Shown: positions 1 to 11,430 of the stretch, piece after piece
Numbering within the stretch: position 1 is the stretch's first letter
How the letters are laid out: each line of letters starts with the position of its first letter
Source: Dugong dugon
Taxonomy: Eukaryota; Chordata; Mammalia; Sirenia; Dugongidae
Assembly (NCBI GenBank): GCA_030035585.1
Contig: CM057461.1
Location: 174,107,624-174,171,623 of the forward strand
Length of the DNA stretch: 64,000 bases
Reading direction: 5' to 3'
Translations under genes and position numbers: made by a program
The notes under the pieces: model-generated
What the model saw: only the letters and a program-made list of their open reading frames with translations
What the model was told of the DNA's origin: nothing
The model's database searches: none

Positions 1-179
1 AATGTATACACAATTTTAGGTTTCGTTTTGAGGCAAACATTATCATAGTTAAGCACTTCATCCTGAAAATATATATAATTTACCTATCAATTTCTACAAG
101 TGTTGAAAGGGAGTTAGAGTAGAAATATTTTTTCTTTTAACAAGACCCTTTCAAGGGCTCAGTTTTTTTCATTGTTTAT

Positions 180-355
180 GTATGCTAAGCTAAAGGTTGG
201 TGGTTCGAACCCACCAGTGGCTCCATGGGAGAAAAGACCTGGTGATCTGCTCCTGTAAAGACTGCAGCCTAGGAAACCTGATGGGACAGTTCTACTCTGT
301 CCTACAGGGTCCTGTGAGTTGGAATTGAATTGACGGCAATAGGCTTTTTTTAAAA
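180..355 (+). repeat. AfroSINE, 5'-truncated head
   Basis: It begins inside the tRNA-like head (B box region GGTTCGAACCCACCAG), continues through the typical body (GAGAAAAGACCTGGTGATCTG) and ends with the core AGTTGGAATTGAATTGACGG and a T-rich tail. Orientation is antisense to ERBB4. Confidence 0.85.
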
Positions 356-1680
356 ATAAGGTTGGAAGTGTTCCTATTCTCTGAATTGACTAGTTCACAC
401 CTTTCCTACTCTCCTGAGACCTCTAACCCCTTCTCCCTTGCCCTCACATTCTGTTGGTCTTGCTTCATACTTCACTGAGAAAACAGAATCAGTCAAATCC
501 TGCATGTCCCACCACCAGCTGTATCAATGAACCGATATGAATTTGTCAGGGCCCATTGCTTTTCTCCAATTACCACAGATAAACTGTGCTTCTAAGACCA
601 ATCCTTTAATTTTCTATGAAATATCAACCAATTTCAGTTATGTACAGATATTAGTACAACCATTTACATTCTATCCGTGCTTCTTAACGTGAACATGAGT
701 CACCTTGGGATCTAAAATGTGAATTTTGATTCAGAAGGGCTGGGGTGGGGCCCAAGATTCTGCATTTCTAACAAGCTCCTTCTAACTGCCAGTGCTATTG
801 GTCTATGGTCCACAATTTGAGTACCAAGGTACAAAAGCTTTTCCATCAGTATATAAACAAACTGCAATATGCCCAATCCTAGAAAACTAAACAAACATCC
901 CACAACTTTCCTAAGCCCCCTTATCTCTCTCCAGCTATTGTTTTTTCTACTACTTTTTACTATAAAACTCTTCTAAGTAGTTTTCTGCAACTTCTCACTT
1001 CACTTTTGCTCCCTTGATTCTTAAATTAATCCTCACCACATTTTTACTCACACCCTCATCATCAAATCAGCTCTTGTCAAGGCCACCAATGCTGTCCTTA
1101 CTGTCAAATCAAGGAGTCATTATTTAGGCCTGATCTTAATCAGTCTCTCACTAGCATTTCATAAGCACTCGGTTTCCCTTGCTTGAAACTCTGTCTTCCA
1201 CTGAGTTCCATCACACCACTTTCTATAGTTGCTGCTCTCTGGACATTCCTTTTCTGGCATTTTTGCTGTTTTCTCCTTAATTCCTGAACTCTAAACATAG
1301 GATTTCTTCATATCTTGATTTATACTTATTCCCTAGATGTAAAAGATAGGATATCATCGATCTCTTTATTTATAATGATGATAAGCAAATTTTATCTTCA
1401 GCTTGGAATTCTTCCCTGAACTCATATATATCCAATTGCCTACTGGATATCTCCACTTAGATATCTAATATCTCAGATTTCTCAATTACAAAATAAACTT
1501 TTGATCTTCCTCCTTCCCCCCTCCACAAACAAAAACAACAAAAATTATTGCCTATTCTTTCCTGAGTCTCTTCTATTTTGGTAAATGGTAATTTTATTTT
1601 CCTTTCATCTACTTTTGATGCTTGCTGCATCACTCAATATTTTGCCCCTATAATTCTTTAAAATTACAACTTGAGCCTTG
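356..1680. other. Intron sequence, partly C/T-rich ancient repeat-like
   Basis: I see no gene. Roughly 1010-1560 is pyrimidine-rich with phrases such as CCAATTGCCTACTGGATATC that resemble an old dispersed mammalian repeat, but I cannot name the family. The rest looks like unique intron. Confidence 0.4.
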
Positions 1681-1682
1681 AA

Positions 1683-3220
1683 TCTTTTCTTTAGTTCTTT
1701 CAGCTTTAGAAATGCTGAGCATGTTTCTCTCTTTTGGTTTTCTAATTCCAGATCTTTGCACATTTCATTACAATACTTTGTCTGCTCGAGCTGCCCTTTG
1801 GAAGCTTCTGTTCAGTTCTTTCATGTCACCATTTCTTCCATTCACTTTAGCTATCCTATGTTCAAGAACAACTTTCAGAGTCTCTTCTGACATCCATTTT
1901 GGTCTTTTCTTTCTTTCCTGTTTTTTTAATGATCTTTTGCTGTCTTTATATATGATGTCCTTGATGTTACAACTCGTCTGGTCTTTGGTCATTGGTGTTC
2001 ATTGTGTCAAATCTGTTCTTGAGATGGTCTCAAAATTCAGATAGGATATACTCAAGGTCATATTTTGGTTCTCATGGACTTATTTTAATTTTCTTCATCT
2101 TCAACTTGAACTTGCATATGAGCAATTGATGGTCTATTCCGTAGTGGGCCGTGGCCTCATTCTGACTGATGACGTTGAGCTTTTCCATTGTCCCTTTCCA
2201 CAGATGTAGTTGATTGATTCCTGTGTTTTCCATCCGGTGAAGTCCATGTGTTTAGTTGTCATTTATGTTGTTGAAAAACAGTATTTGCAATGAGTAAGTC
2301 ACTGGTCTTGCAAAATTCTATCAGGTGATCTCCAGCATTGTTTCTATCACCAAGGCCATGTTTCTTCTTTGTTTCCAACTTTTGCTTTCCAATCACCAGT
2401 AATTATTGATGCATCTTGATAGTACGTTTCATCAATTTCAGACTGTAGACGTTGGTAAAAATCTTCAACTTCCTCATCTTTGGCATTAGTGGTTGGTGCA
2501 TATTTTTGACTAACAATCGTATTAACTGGTCTTCCTTTTAGGTGTATGGATATTATCCTATCACTGACAGCATTGTACTTCAGGATAGATCTTGAAATGT
2601 TCTTTTTGACAATGAATATGAAGCTATTCCTCTTCAATATGTCATTCCCAACACAGTAGTCCATATGACTATTTAATTCAAAATGGCCAATACCAGTCCA
2701 TTTCAGCTCACTAATGCCTAATATATTGATCTTCAAACATTCCATTTCAGTTTTGACGACTTCCAATTTTCCTAGATTCGTATGTCATACATTCCACGTC
2801 CCGATTATTAATTGAGGTTTGCAGCTGTTTCTTCTCATTTTGAGTCATGCTGTATCAGCAAATGAAGATCCTGAAAGCTTTATTCCATCCACGTCATTAA
2901 GGTCAACTCTGCTTTGAGGAGGCAGCTCTCCCTGAGTTGTCTTTTGAGTGCCTTCCAACTTGAGGGGCTCATCTTCTGGCACTATATCAGACAATGTTCT
3001 GCTGCTATTCATAAGGTTTTTGCTGGCTAGGTTTTTTTTGTTTGTTTGTTTCCAGAAGTAGACATCAGGTCCTTCTTCCTCATCTGTCTTAGTCTGGAAG
3101 CTCTGCTGAAATCTGTCTACCACCGGTGACTCTGCTGGTATTCGAAATACTAGTGGCATAACTTCCAGCATGATAGCAACAAGCAAGTCACCACATTACA
3201 ACAAACTGACAGATATGTGG
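1683..3220 (-). mobile_element. RTE (BovB-like) LINE copy 1: inverted 5' part
   Basis: On the minus strand this runs from the element's 5' untranslated region (3220 down to about 2770) into an APE-type endonuclease ORF (2766-2347: ILGISELKWTG near its start, IITGDWKAKVG near its end). It continues to the linker before reverse transcriptase (1992-1768: RPKWMSEETLKV, RRAARADK-like). These motifs match RTE-clade LINEs, which are abundant in afrotherians. Frames are broken by stops and shifts, so it is dead. It is oriented opposite to the 3' part that follows at 3221, the layout produced by twin priming. Confidence 0.85.
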
Positions 3221-3717
3221 TTGAAAAGCAAAGATGTCAGTCACCTTGAGGACTAAGGGGCACCTGACCCAAGCCATGATATTTTCAATTACCTCATATG
3301 CATGCAAAAGCTGGGCAGTGAATAAGGAAGACCAAAGAAGAATTGATGCCTTTCAATTATGGCTTTGGCAAAAAATACTGAATATACCATGTACTGCCAG
3401 AAGAATGAGCACATCTGTCTTGGAAGTAGTACAGCCAGAGTGCTCCTTGGAAGGCAGGATGGTAAGACTTCATCTCACGTATTTTGGACATGTTATCAAG
3501 AGGGAACAGTCTCTGGAGAAGGACATCATCCTTGGTAAGGATGAGGATCAGCAAAAAATAGGAAGACCTTCAATGAGATGGCGTAACACAGTGGCTTCCA
3601 CAATGGGCTCAAACATAGCAGTGATTGTGAGGATGACTTAGGACCTGGCAGTGTTGTGTTCTGTTGTACACAGGGTTGCTATGACTTGGAACCAACTCGA
3701 CAGCATCTAACAACAAA
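3221..3717 (+). mobile_element. RTE LINE copy 1: sense 3' part
   Basis: The plus strand encodes the C-terminal end of RTE ORF2 (3234-3641: ITSYACKSWAVNKEDQRRID, FQLWLWQKILNIPC, VVQPECSLEGRM). It ends in the RTE 3' tail, with GTTGCTATGACTTGG and a terminal CAACAAAACA. It begins abruptly in mid-ORF, directly after the inverted 5' terminus. Frame is disrupted by mutation and there is no catalytic core, so it is non-functional. Confidence 0.85.
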
Positions 3718-6470
3718 ACAATTTTATTTTTCCTTTTGCGTCTCTATTTCTCATCTATTTAAGCTAGCAACAAGCTTACAAACACAGCACCAGGCCTTTG
3801 CTCATTACTGTCCTTTTCCTCTAAGGTATAATCTATCCCTCTGAGGGCAAATACTTCTTCTACTCTATAGAATATATTTCTTACATATCACATGGCTTTC
3901 ACTGAATTTTAGTTTAGTTGGCTCATCTAGAAGTTCTAGAACTAAGTTGCTGTTAAGGGTCTTATTTCATGAGCAATGTATAAATTGTAAATAACTGTAG
4001 GAAGGGAAATACCTATATGTAGATAATCAGAGTTTAAATGTAAAATCATACCATTTTTCTTCTTAAAAGTGCAAATAATTTAAGTCCTTTAAGTGCTGAA
4101 ACTGTTTCACAGGCATCTTTACAGTTCTTTGGAGACTACTGTCTCATGAAAAGAAGAACTAAAAAAAAATCTGCTGCATAAATCAATAACTGAATGGTTT
4201 ACTTCTATAAATATATACATTCTTTTTATCTTAAATCAATCCTTAAAAGCACATAAACCCTACAACAATTTCAGAGGTTTCTATATATTTTTAAACTTTA
4301 CAAAAGCATAATTACAAAATATCTCTAATGAAAGAGATAATGAGGAAGGGGTATTTAATGCTTCGCTAAATATTTGCTTATTCCTGATTTCAAAAAAAAG
4401 TAAAATAATATTTTAACCTAAAAGCAACAAAATTAATCCTCAGACAAGTTGTTTTTGGCAATTGTTGTTGTTAAGTTTGTCTCCCGTCACCATCACACTG
4501 TGTCAAAGTCCCTGGATGGCAGCCCAACAGTCCTTCCTTATACCTTGCTTCCTGACACCATCCAATCTACAGATTTTTTTTTTTTTAAAGCTAAATAATA
4601 ACTTCCCCAGGCTCTCTGCATCTCGGTGTCATCCGACAACAAATTTCTGGCCAATGAGATGAAAGCAAAAGTCAGCTAGAAAGATTCTGGGAAAGGTTTT
4701 GCATTCGATTAAAAGGACGGCTGTTGGAGTCTTTCCCTCCATTTGAGTTCTTGGTCATAATGCTCGGAGCTGCAGCCTGCATGGTGCTACCAAACAAAAA
4801 ATCAAGAAAAGCACATAGCTCCTGGTCCTCATGTTACTGATCCATGGAACCCCATGTTAACATCTATTTCACTTCTACCTGTCCTGTTATGTAAAGGAAT
4901 AAAACATAAAAGCTGTGTTTAGAATGAAAAGCAAATTGTTTTTTTTTACTTGTAGCCAAATAAAGTCCCAACTGAAAAACGAAGTACATCTAGATTTTCC
5001 GCTTTTCCCATCTTTTCTTGCATTTTAACGGTCAAATGCATTATCTCAAGTTAATCAGATTTTTTTTTTTTTACAAACAAGTGAAGAAAGCAATGGCCTT
5101 TTCCTTTCTAGTTCACTCTCAACAGCCCTGATCATTCTATTATTTCTACTTCATCAGCACACACTCTTGGACACTCACTAGGCTTTAACTACATCAGCCT
5201 GCTTGGGAGAGGAGGTGACTTGTACTTTCCCATGAGGGAGAAGCTTATAAAGTTCCTCGGGGATCAGTTTCTGAATTGTGGAATTTAAATAGTGTATGTT
5301 CTAACAGAAGGTTTGTTAGTTGTCACCCATTTGCAAATAGTGATAAAGTTGAAAAATATTAGAATGTGTTCCAGTCTTACTCATCTACAGGAAATATCAT
5401 ACTGGAAGACGATTAAAGACAACAGAAGGAGAACTGAATTCTTCATCAGCATTTAACTTGGCAAAACACAAATACCTAATTTTTCTCATTTCTGTGCTCA
5501 TAGTAGATTGGAAGTAACCCAAGGGAAAAAAATGAGAGGGTGAGGTTGTTTCTGTCTACTCTGTTTTAAAATACTCCATAGAGGACTTGGAGAAAACACA
5601 AACAAATCCTCCTTCACAAAGGCTTCTGGTCACTGCACCCTACTTTAAATACTGTTTTTAACATAGATTACTTTTTATATTCTAAGAGGTGGTTTATTGT
5701 GACAGAACTCATGAAAACACACTTACGCATCTAATAACAATGTTTAGTAATATAACTCCTTTTTAAAGTTATATAAACGCCCAATCCCTAATTAGAACAC
5801 ATTTCTAATTACGGGAAAAATCTTTTTTTTTTCCCCAAAAGCTGTTGCTTAGAAGCTTATGATTCTGCAGATGCTCTGAATACAGACTCAGAGCTACCAG
5901 ATAAAGAGAAGGAAAAAAAAATTGAACCTAAGCCAATTCAAACAATACTGAAATAATATAATAGTAAGACACCTTCACACTTTGCCTGAAACCATTTCAC
6001 TTACGTGCAAAATAAATCATTGCTTTGAAGGCGGGGGGAAGGGAATACGTTTACGTGAAAGACTTTGTTTCTAGCAAAATTATTAATTTTTCAATCTGTG
6101 CTTGTCTATTACTTTTCTATTATTGAAATTATGTATACTTATTAATAGTCAGCCCTATCAGATGCTATATACTGCTTACAGACATTCAGAAGAGGACGTT
6201 TTAAAATCTCTTTGTTCTGCAAAGGGTCATTAAGGAAGTAATCTAAAATAATATGGGAACAAAGAGTACTTCCTTTTAAATTTATTGACTGATACGTATC
6301 TATAAACTTTCTTTTTCTTAGCAGTTTAGTTTTTTTTCTGATTACATTATCTTTATTTTTCCATTTGGGATATTATCTAGGCAAATGACTTATCTTTACT
6401 TACAACCATACCAGTTTAGTTTATGCCAAAGTTCACTTTTGCTTAGGTCAAATAGAGTGTAGAGCAAGTT
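3718..6470. other. Intron, mostly unique
   Basis: AT-rich sequence with short A and T runs (for example 4567-4580, 5059-5072, 5823-5832). No exon, RNA gene or clearly named repeat was recognised. Short ORFs here look like chance. Confidence 0.5.
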
Positions 6471-6713
6471 GTTGTTGTTAGCTGTCTTTGAGTCGGCCCC
6501 TGACTCATGGGAACCCCATGAACAACAACAACTATTGTTTGGGAGTAGATAATCAGGCCTTTCTTCCTACTCTTAGTCTGGAAGCTTCACTGAAAACTGT
6601 TCAGCATCACAGCAATATACAGTCCACTGCTGGCAGACTCACAGTGGCCAAGAATCAAACCCAGGTCTGCAGCATGGAAGGGAGAATTCTACCACTGAAC
6701 CAGCAATGCCTCA
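6471..6713 (-). repeat. tRNA-Gly-headed SINE with AfroSINE-like tail
   Basis: Reading the minus strand, the first 70 bases (6712 down to about 6643) closely resemble a glycine tRNA: GGTTCAGTGGTAGAATTCTC matches its A-box half and GGGTTTGATTC its B-box half. A body follows (TTGCTGTGATGCTG, then AAGCTTCCAGACTAAGA, then GGAAGAAAGGCCTGATTATC) and a tail rich in GTTGTTGTT/AACAACAAC. The body is shared with the 5' region of the RTE copies in this window. The head differs from the common AfroSINE head, so this is a distinct family or a chimera. Confidence 0.7.
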
Positions 6714-7370
6714 TAGGCAAGCAAGAGATAAGCAGTTGATGTGCCCTAACTTCACTCCTTGGTGCTGAGTTAGTTGCTGGAGGACACAATCATCTTTTCT
6801 TGGGTACTTTTTAGGACCACGAAGTATATTAGTATTTTTGCTATTTGCAAAATAGCCAACCAAACAAAAAAATCCAAAAAACACAACTGTAAATTTACAA
6901 TGATGTGCAATTGGCACCAACTCATAAAATTTATGCCAGTTATCCTTTATTGACAGGTAATCATATTTATAGTAATCAAAGAGAGAAACAGAGAGAGGGA
7001 GAGGTCTTCCCAAGCAATCTAATTTTAGTTTATAAAAGGATTGGGCATTGCTAGACTTGCTAAGTCAGTCTTAAGTTTTACTTATTATTTCACAGCTATA
7101 TAGTATCAAGGTCATCCTATGAACTTTTGAAATATTAAAGAGCCATGTATGGATAGCTGTCTATCTAGAATTACCTAAAATCAATTTAAAAATGAACAAA
7201 CTTTGAAAAACTGTTAAGTAAACTCTTTTATCAATCATGTCCTTTCTATAACTTGAGTGACAGCATCATAAAGAAAACAATAAACTCATTAGAAAAAAGT
7301 TGTAATTCATGCAGATCATGGCAATTTTGGTGAAAAACTTCTAGCTATATTTTGAAAGGACTCATCTAAT
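6714..7370. other. Intron, unassigned
   Basis: No gene or named repeat recognised. A 100-codon open frame at 6711-7013 (minus) starts in the tail of the SINE and has no recognisable domain. Confidence 0.4.
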
Positions 7371-7371
7371 T

Positions 7372-7577
7372 TTGCTGTTGTTGTTGTTGGGTGCTGCTGA
7401 ATTGATTTTGACTCATAGTGACCCCAAGTGACAGAGTAGAACTGCCCCTTAGGGGTTTCTAGGTTGTAATCTTTATAGAAGCAAATTGCCAGGTCTTTCT
7501 CCTGTGGAGTCACTGGGTGGGTTCGAACCGCCAACCTTTTGGTTAGCAACTAACATTTGACCCACCAGAGCAACTTC
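7372..7577 (-). repeat. AfroSINE, near full length
   Basis: In plus orientation it starts with TTGTTGTTGTTGGGTGCTGC, then TTGACTCATAGTGACCCC, and ends with the reverse of the tRNA-like head (GGGTTCGAACCGCCAACC, TTTTGGTTAGCAACTAAC). It therefore runs on the minus strand, the same sense as ERBB4. Confidence 0.9.
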
Positions 7578-7884
7578 ATCTAATTTTAGACAGGCATATT
7601 AAAAACGATCTGTTATAAAATTATATATATACATTTATAAACATATGCATATATACACATATTTTTATAATGAGACTAATTCATGTTTTTTTAATTCAAG
7701 TATATTTACTTCCGTAATTTTTAAAGTTTATTTCCTATTTGACTTTTTCAAAATAATTATTAGCAAATTTGAATAATAAAATTGAATATTTACCATGTGT
7801 TTTAGTTGATAGTTAGCTAACCATCCTTTTTATAATGCCAGGCATAAAAATGTACATAATGATTATTTTTTTTAATTTGTAAAA

Positions 7885-8090
7885 GGCATAAAATTAAAAA
7901 CAGCTTGACTATCCTTCAATAGGGGATTGGTGGTACACTGATAACTAAGGAATACTATGCAACCATAAAAAGGAGTTATATCTATTGGCATGACAGAAAA
8001 CAATTAATCTTACAAATAAACAGTAAGGAGAAAAAAAGAAATATCTAAAATATGACCGATGAGTGTAACCACCAAGATGGCGAATTATAA
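7885..8090 (+). repeat. Old L1 fragment (ORF2 end)
   Basis: CTATCCTTCAATAGGGGATT and GGAATACTATGCAACCATAA are the diverged end of an L1 ORF2 (the conserved YYA-type region) on the plus strand. No open frame survives. Confidence 0.6.
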
Positions 8091-9425
8091 TTTTTCTTGC
8101 TTTAGTTTTAAAAAGAAACTTAACAGTTTTATAGGACAAACTGTTAAGATAAAAACCATTGCTTGAAGATAAATTTAGGTATATCAGTACAATCAGAAGC
8201 CAAAGATGTTTTATTTGTAAGGAGTTTTTCAGCATAATTCCTTACTAAAGAGCATTTCAAAATAATGAAATAGGAAATATATATTGGTATGATTTCCTAA
8301 TTTACTAATGTACCATACCTGCACAATTGCTGATGTGTGTAGTAATGCTGTAATTTGGAGTGATTGTTATATATCAGCATTTTGAAATTAGCACTACAGG
8401 TATTAGAATCTGTTAATTTCAGACTCATAAAGGATGTTGTTAGATACTGATTACATATTTAACAGTCTTTTAATTTAATGACTTCAGAGTCACTGACAGC
8501 AAATCAAAACATGTTATTTCCCTTGCACAAATAAAATAGGATGACCTTCAAGTTGGAAGCATGCAAAGCAACACACTGCAAATTATTAATGATTTGTGAA
8601 TTAATGTCAGAAATTTTAAAATCCAAAAATGAGCACAGTTTATATTTGAATTTAATTTCCCAGGTCATCACTCCCTTTACATAGACACACACACTAAAGC
8701 ATACCCTTCTCCCTCTTGCCAAAATGACTTCATCTACTTCAGAGAGAATACAGGCCATTAAACAGGAACTCCCTCAGCGTCCTTCTACCAAAGCTGCATA
8801 CATCTGCAACTTTCTCTATCCTCTACTTACTAACTCCTGATAAAATGGTTAATGGGGTCTTTTCTTTTTCAAGCCTAATCCTTTCATATTTTCTTTGTCT
8901 CCCATTTTTCTAGCTTTTCAGGAAACCCAAATATCCAATTGTCCATACTTACATCTAAACAATAACATGACTGGATAAAGCAGCATTATTTACTGGGATC
9001 ATTCTGATTTATGACTACAAATCTGAAGTGAACTCTTCAGCACTGTCTAGCAATACCACTATACTTCTAGACTGACGTCCCCTTCCTATCTTCAGTCAAC
9101 TACTTCACATCTTATTTCTTCAAATTCCCAATATTACCTCCCTCATCTCCAGTCTCAGAAGATGACATCATTTTATATTTCAGTTAAAGAGGGTAAGATG
9201 TGAATTGCCTCATATTCTCACCATCAAATCCACTGTCTATCTGCATCTTTACCTATACATTCTGAATCTCTTCAATTTACAATGGATGCATGTTTCCTAG
9301 TCCTTTCTATGGCCAACCTTCCCACTTGTGCACTGAATTCTATTTCTTCTGATGAACTCAGTTGTGCCTGCAGTTGTTCAGGTATTCCTATCAACTACAA
9401 ACATGTTATATTTCCCAACCTAAGC
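8091..9425. other. Intron, part pyrimidine-rich repeat-like
   Basis: No gene. About 8760-9420 is pyrimidine-rich and resembles an unnamed old dispersed repeat, perhaps the same type as 1010-1560. Family not determined. Confidence 0.35.
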
Positions 9426-9450
9426 AAAAAAAAAAAAAAAAAAAAAAAAA
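9426..9450 (+). repeat. Poly(A) tract
   Basis: Twenty-five consecutive A, flanked by CCTAAGC and CTTTCCC. It may be the tail of an unrecognised insertion; no element was identified directly upstream. Confidence 0.8.
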
Positions 9451-9889
9451 CTTTCCCTTGATTCTATGTTCTCTTCCCCTTTGCAGCAAAACACTTTGAA
9501 ATATTTCTCTATACAAACTGTCTCCATTTCTGTCTTTTCCTCTCCTCTTCTTGTTTCAGTTCTTAAACCATTTAGTCCCCAGTACTCCAATGAAAATTTT
9601 TCTCTGACTTTTCAAGATTCCCTATAACCTGTATTTGATAAAGATGGCCAATACTTACTTCCCTGTCAGCATTAGATGTGGTTTCCCTATCCTTTATATA
9701 GGAACACGTTCTTCACTTGGCTTCCATAACTTCACACTTTCCTGGTTCCCCCCTACCCCCGGCTCCATTTCCTTTCCTATAATGTATCCTTCTCTGCTCT
9801 GCCCCTAAATGATGGAGGATCCTATGGCTCACTCCTCAGTTTTCTTTACAATCTATTCTTTCTGCCTATGGAATTTCACCCAATGTTAT

Positions 9890-10492
9890 AAATTTAACCA
9901 CAGACACAAGGAAAGTATCAGCCCAAGAGACAGAAAGGGCCACATAAACCAGAGACTTTATCAGCCTGAGACCAGAAGAACTAGATGGTGCCCAGCTACC
10001 ACCAATGACCGCCCTGACAGGGAACACAACAGAGAGTCCCTGATGGAGGAGGAAAAAAGTGGGTGCAGAACTCAAATTCTAGTAAAAAGACCAGACTTAA
10101 CAGTTTGATTGAGACTAGAGGGACCCCAGAAGACATGGCCCCCAGACTCTCTTTTAGCCCAAAACTAAAACCATTCCTGAGGCCAACTCTTCAGACAAAG
10201 ATTAGACTGGACTATGGGACATAAAATGATACTCATGAAGAGTGTGCTTCTTAGCTCAAGTAGATACATGACTAAATGGGCAGCTTCTGTCCAGAGGCGA
10301 GAGAAGAAGGCAGAGAGGGTCAGGAGCTGGTTGAATGGACATAGGAAATCCAGGGTGGAAAGGAGGAGTGTGCTGTCACAGTATAGGGAGAGCAACAAGG
10401 GTCACATAACAATGTATGCATCAATTTTTGTATGAGAGACAAACTTGAATTGTAAACTTTTCCTTAAAGCACAATTAAAAAAAAAAAAAAAA
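9890..10492 (+). mobile_element. L1 3' end (afrotherian-type 3' UTR) with poly(A)
   Basis: The sequence (CAAGAGACAGAAAGGGCCAC, GACCAGAAGAACTAGATGG, ending GTAAACTTTTCCTTAAAGC plus a run of A at 10476-10492) is the plus-strand counterpart of the 3' UTRs of the minus-strand L1 copies at 51.7, 18.4 and 60.5 kb. The 5' end is truncated in the UTR. The apparent 99-codon frame at 9809-10108 is not a real gene. Confidence 0.8.
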
Positions 10493-10499
10493 GGAAAAT

Positions 10500-10790
10500 C
10501 TTGGTGATGCATGAAGTTACATGCAAACCCCACTGCACCTGCATAGTATGATTAAGAATGTTGCTGATGTAACTTGTATAAATGTCCTACTTGTAAACTT
10601 CTTAAATGTAACCTCGCCTTCGCTGAGTGGTCGTGGTGGCAGGCGCTCTGATTGTCTCTTTTTCTTGTGCAATGAAATAAAGGCGCCTTTCCGCTCTCTC
10701 ACCTCCGTTTCTCATTTATTGGCTGATACAAGTCACGCCGAGTGGAACCTGGGGTTTCCACCCGGTAACAGGGATGTAGAGAGAGCATTA
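10500..10790 (+). mobile_element. Putative solo LTR of an endogenous retrovirus
   Basis: Directly after the L1 tail there is a CpG-containing block unlike its surroundings. It carries a polyadenylation signal AATAAA at 10676-10681, followed by a C/T-rich stretch (CTCTCTCACCTCCGTTTCTC) and a G/C-rich end near GGTTTCCACCCGGTAACA. This order (TG-like start, signal, pyrimidine stretch, CA-like end) is that of a class I type LTR. No internal viral genes were seen nearby and exact ends and target duplication were not established. Confidence 0.5.
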
Positions 10791-10926
10791 ATGGGATTAG
10801 TCACAGGTCTGGTGGAAGTGGTTCTTATATGGAACCACAGTGGTATTATCAAATCTTTCTAGAATGTATAAATAGCTCCCACATTAGAAAAAATTAAAAA
10901 ATAACGTGCCTATGTTTATTCATAAC

Positions 10927-10976
10927 CCTAGGGGGCAGTTCTACTCTGTACTATAGGGTCGCTATGAGTTGGATAT
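10927..10976 (+). repeat. AfroSINE 3' fragment
   Basis: Only the conserved end is present: GGGGCAGTTCTACTCTGTAC then TATAGGGTCGCTATGAGTTGG. Confidence 0.75.
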
Positions 10977-11285
10977 GTCTTAGATTACTTGCTGATCTAT
11001 TTAGACTATAAAAAATTTATATTCTATTGCAATTTAAGAGTATATGTTTAGATTATGGAAAGTATTATTTTATTTTGAACAAGCAATGCCAGATGCCTTA
11101 TTAGAATTAAGTATTCTGTGTGAGGATAAGAATTTTAAATCCATTGGAGGGAGGCTAAACAGGTAAAAGTTAGGACAAACGAAAAGACAATGGGTGGAAT
11201 TGTTTTAGTAAGCTGTAAAATACTCACTCATCCTTACCATAAGAATGAATAGCTCTTAACTCTTCTTCCACTTGGGAACCAGCCG
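10977..11285. other. Intron, nothing recognised
   Basis: AT-rich sequence with no supported feature. Confidence 0.4.
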
Positions 11286-11289
11286 GGTA

Positions 11290-11430
11290 TAATGGGTATA
11301 ACAGGAAAAAACATGCAGGCTCTAGAATCAGACAAACCTGAACTCAAATCTTGGGTCTGTCATTTACTAGGTAAGTGATATTTTGTAAATTCCTTAATTA
11401 CTCTGAATCTGTTTACTCTTGGAAAAATTT
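11290..11430 (+). repeat. MIR element
   Basis: GGCTCTAGAATCAGACAAAC, CTGAACTCAAATCTTGG and TGTCATTTACTAGGTAAGTG are the diverged MIR core on the plus strand. Confidence 0.7.

Noticed and set aside
2347..2766. Possible host endonuclease gene
   Set aside because: The protein matches the RTE LINE endonuclease, is truncated, and sits in a rearranged LINE copy.
6643..6712. Possible tRNA-Gly gene
   Set aside because: It resembles tRNA-Gly but has mismatches and is fused to a SINE body and tail; it is the head of a SINE, not a tRNA gene.
10521..10862. 113-codon plus-strand ORF
   Set aside because: Falls across the putative LTR and its flank with no recognisable domain; no coding support.
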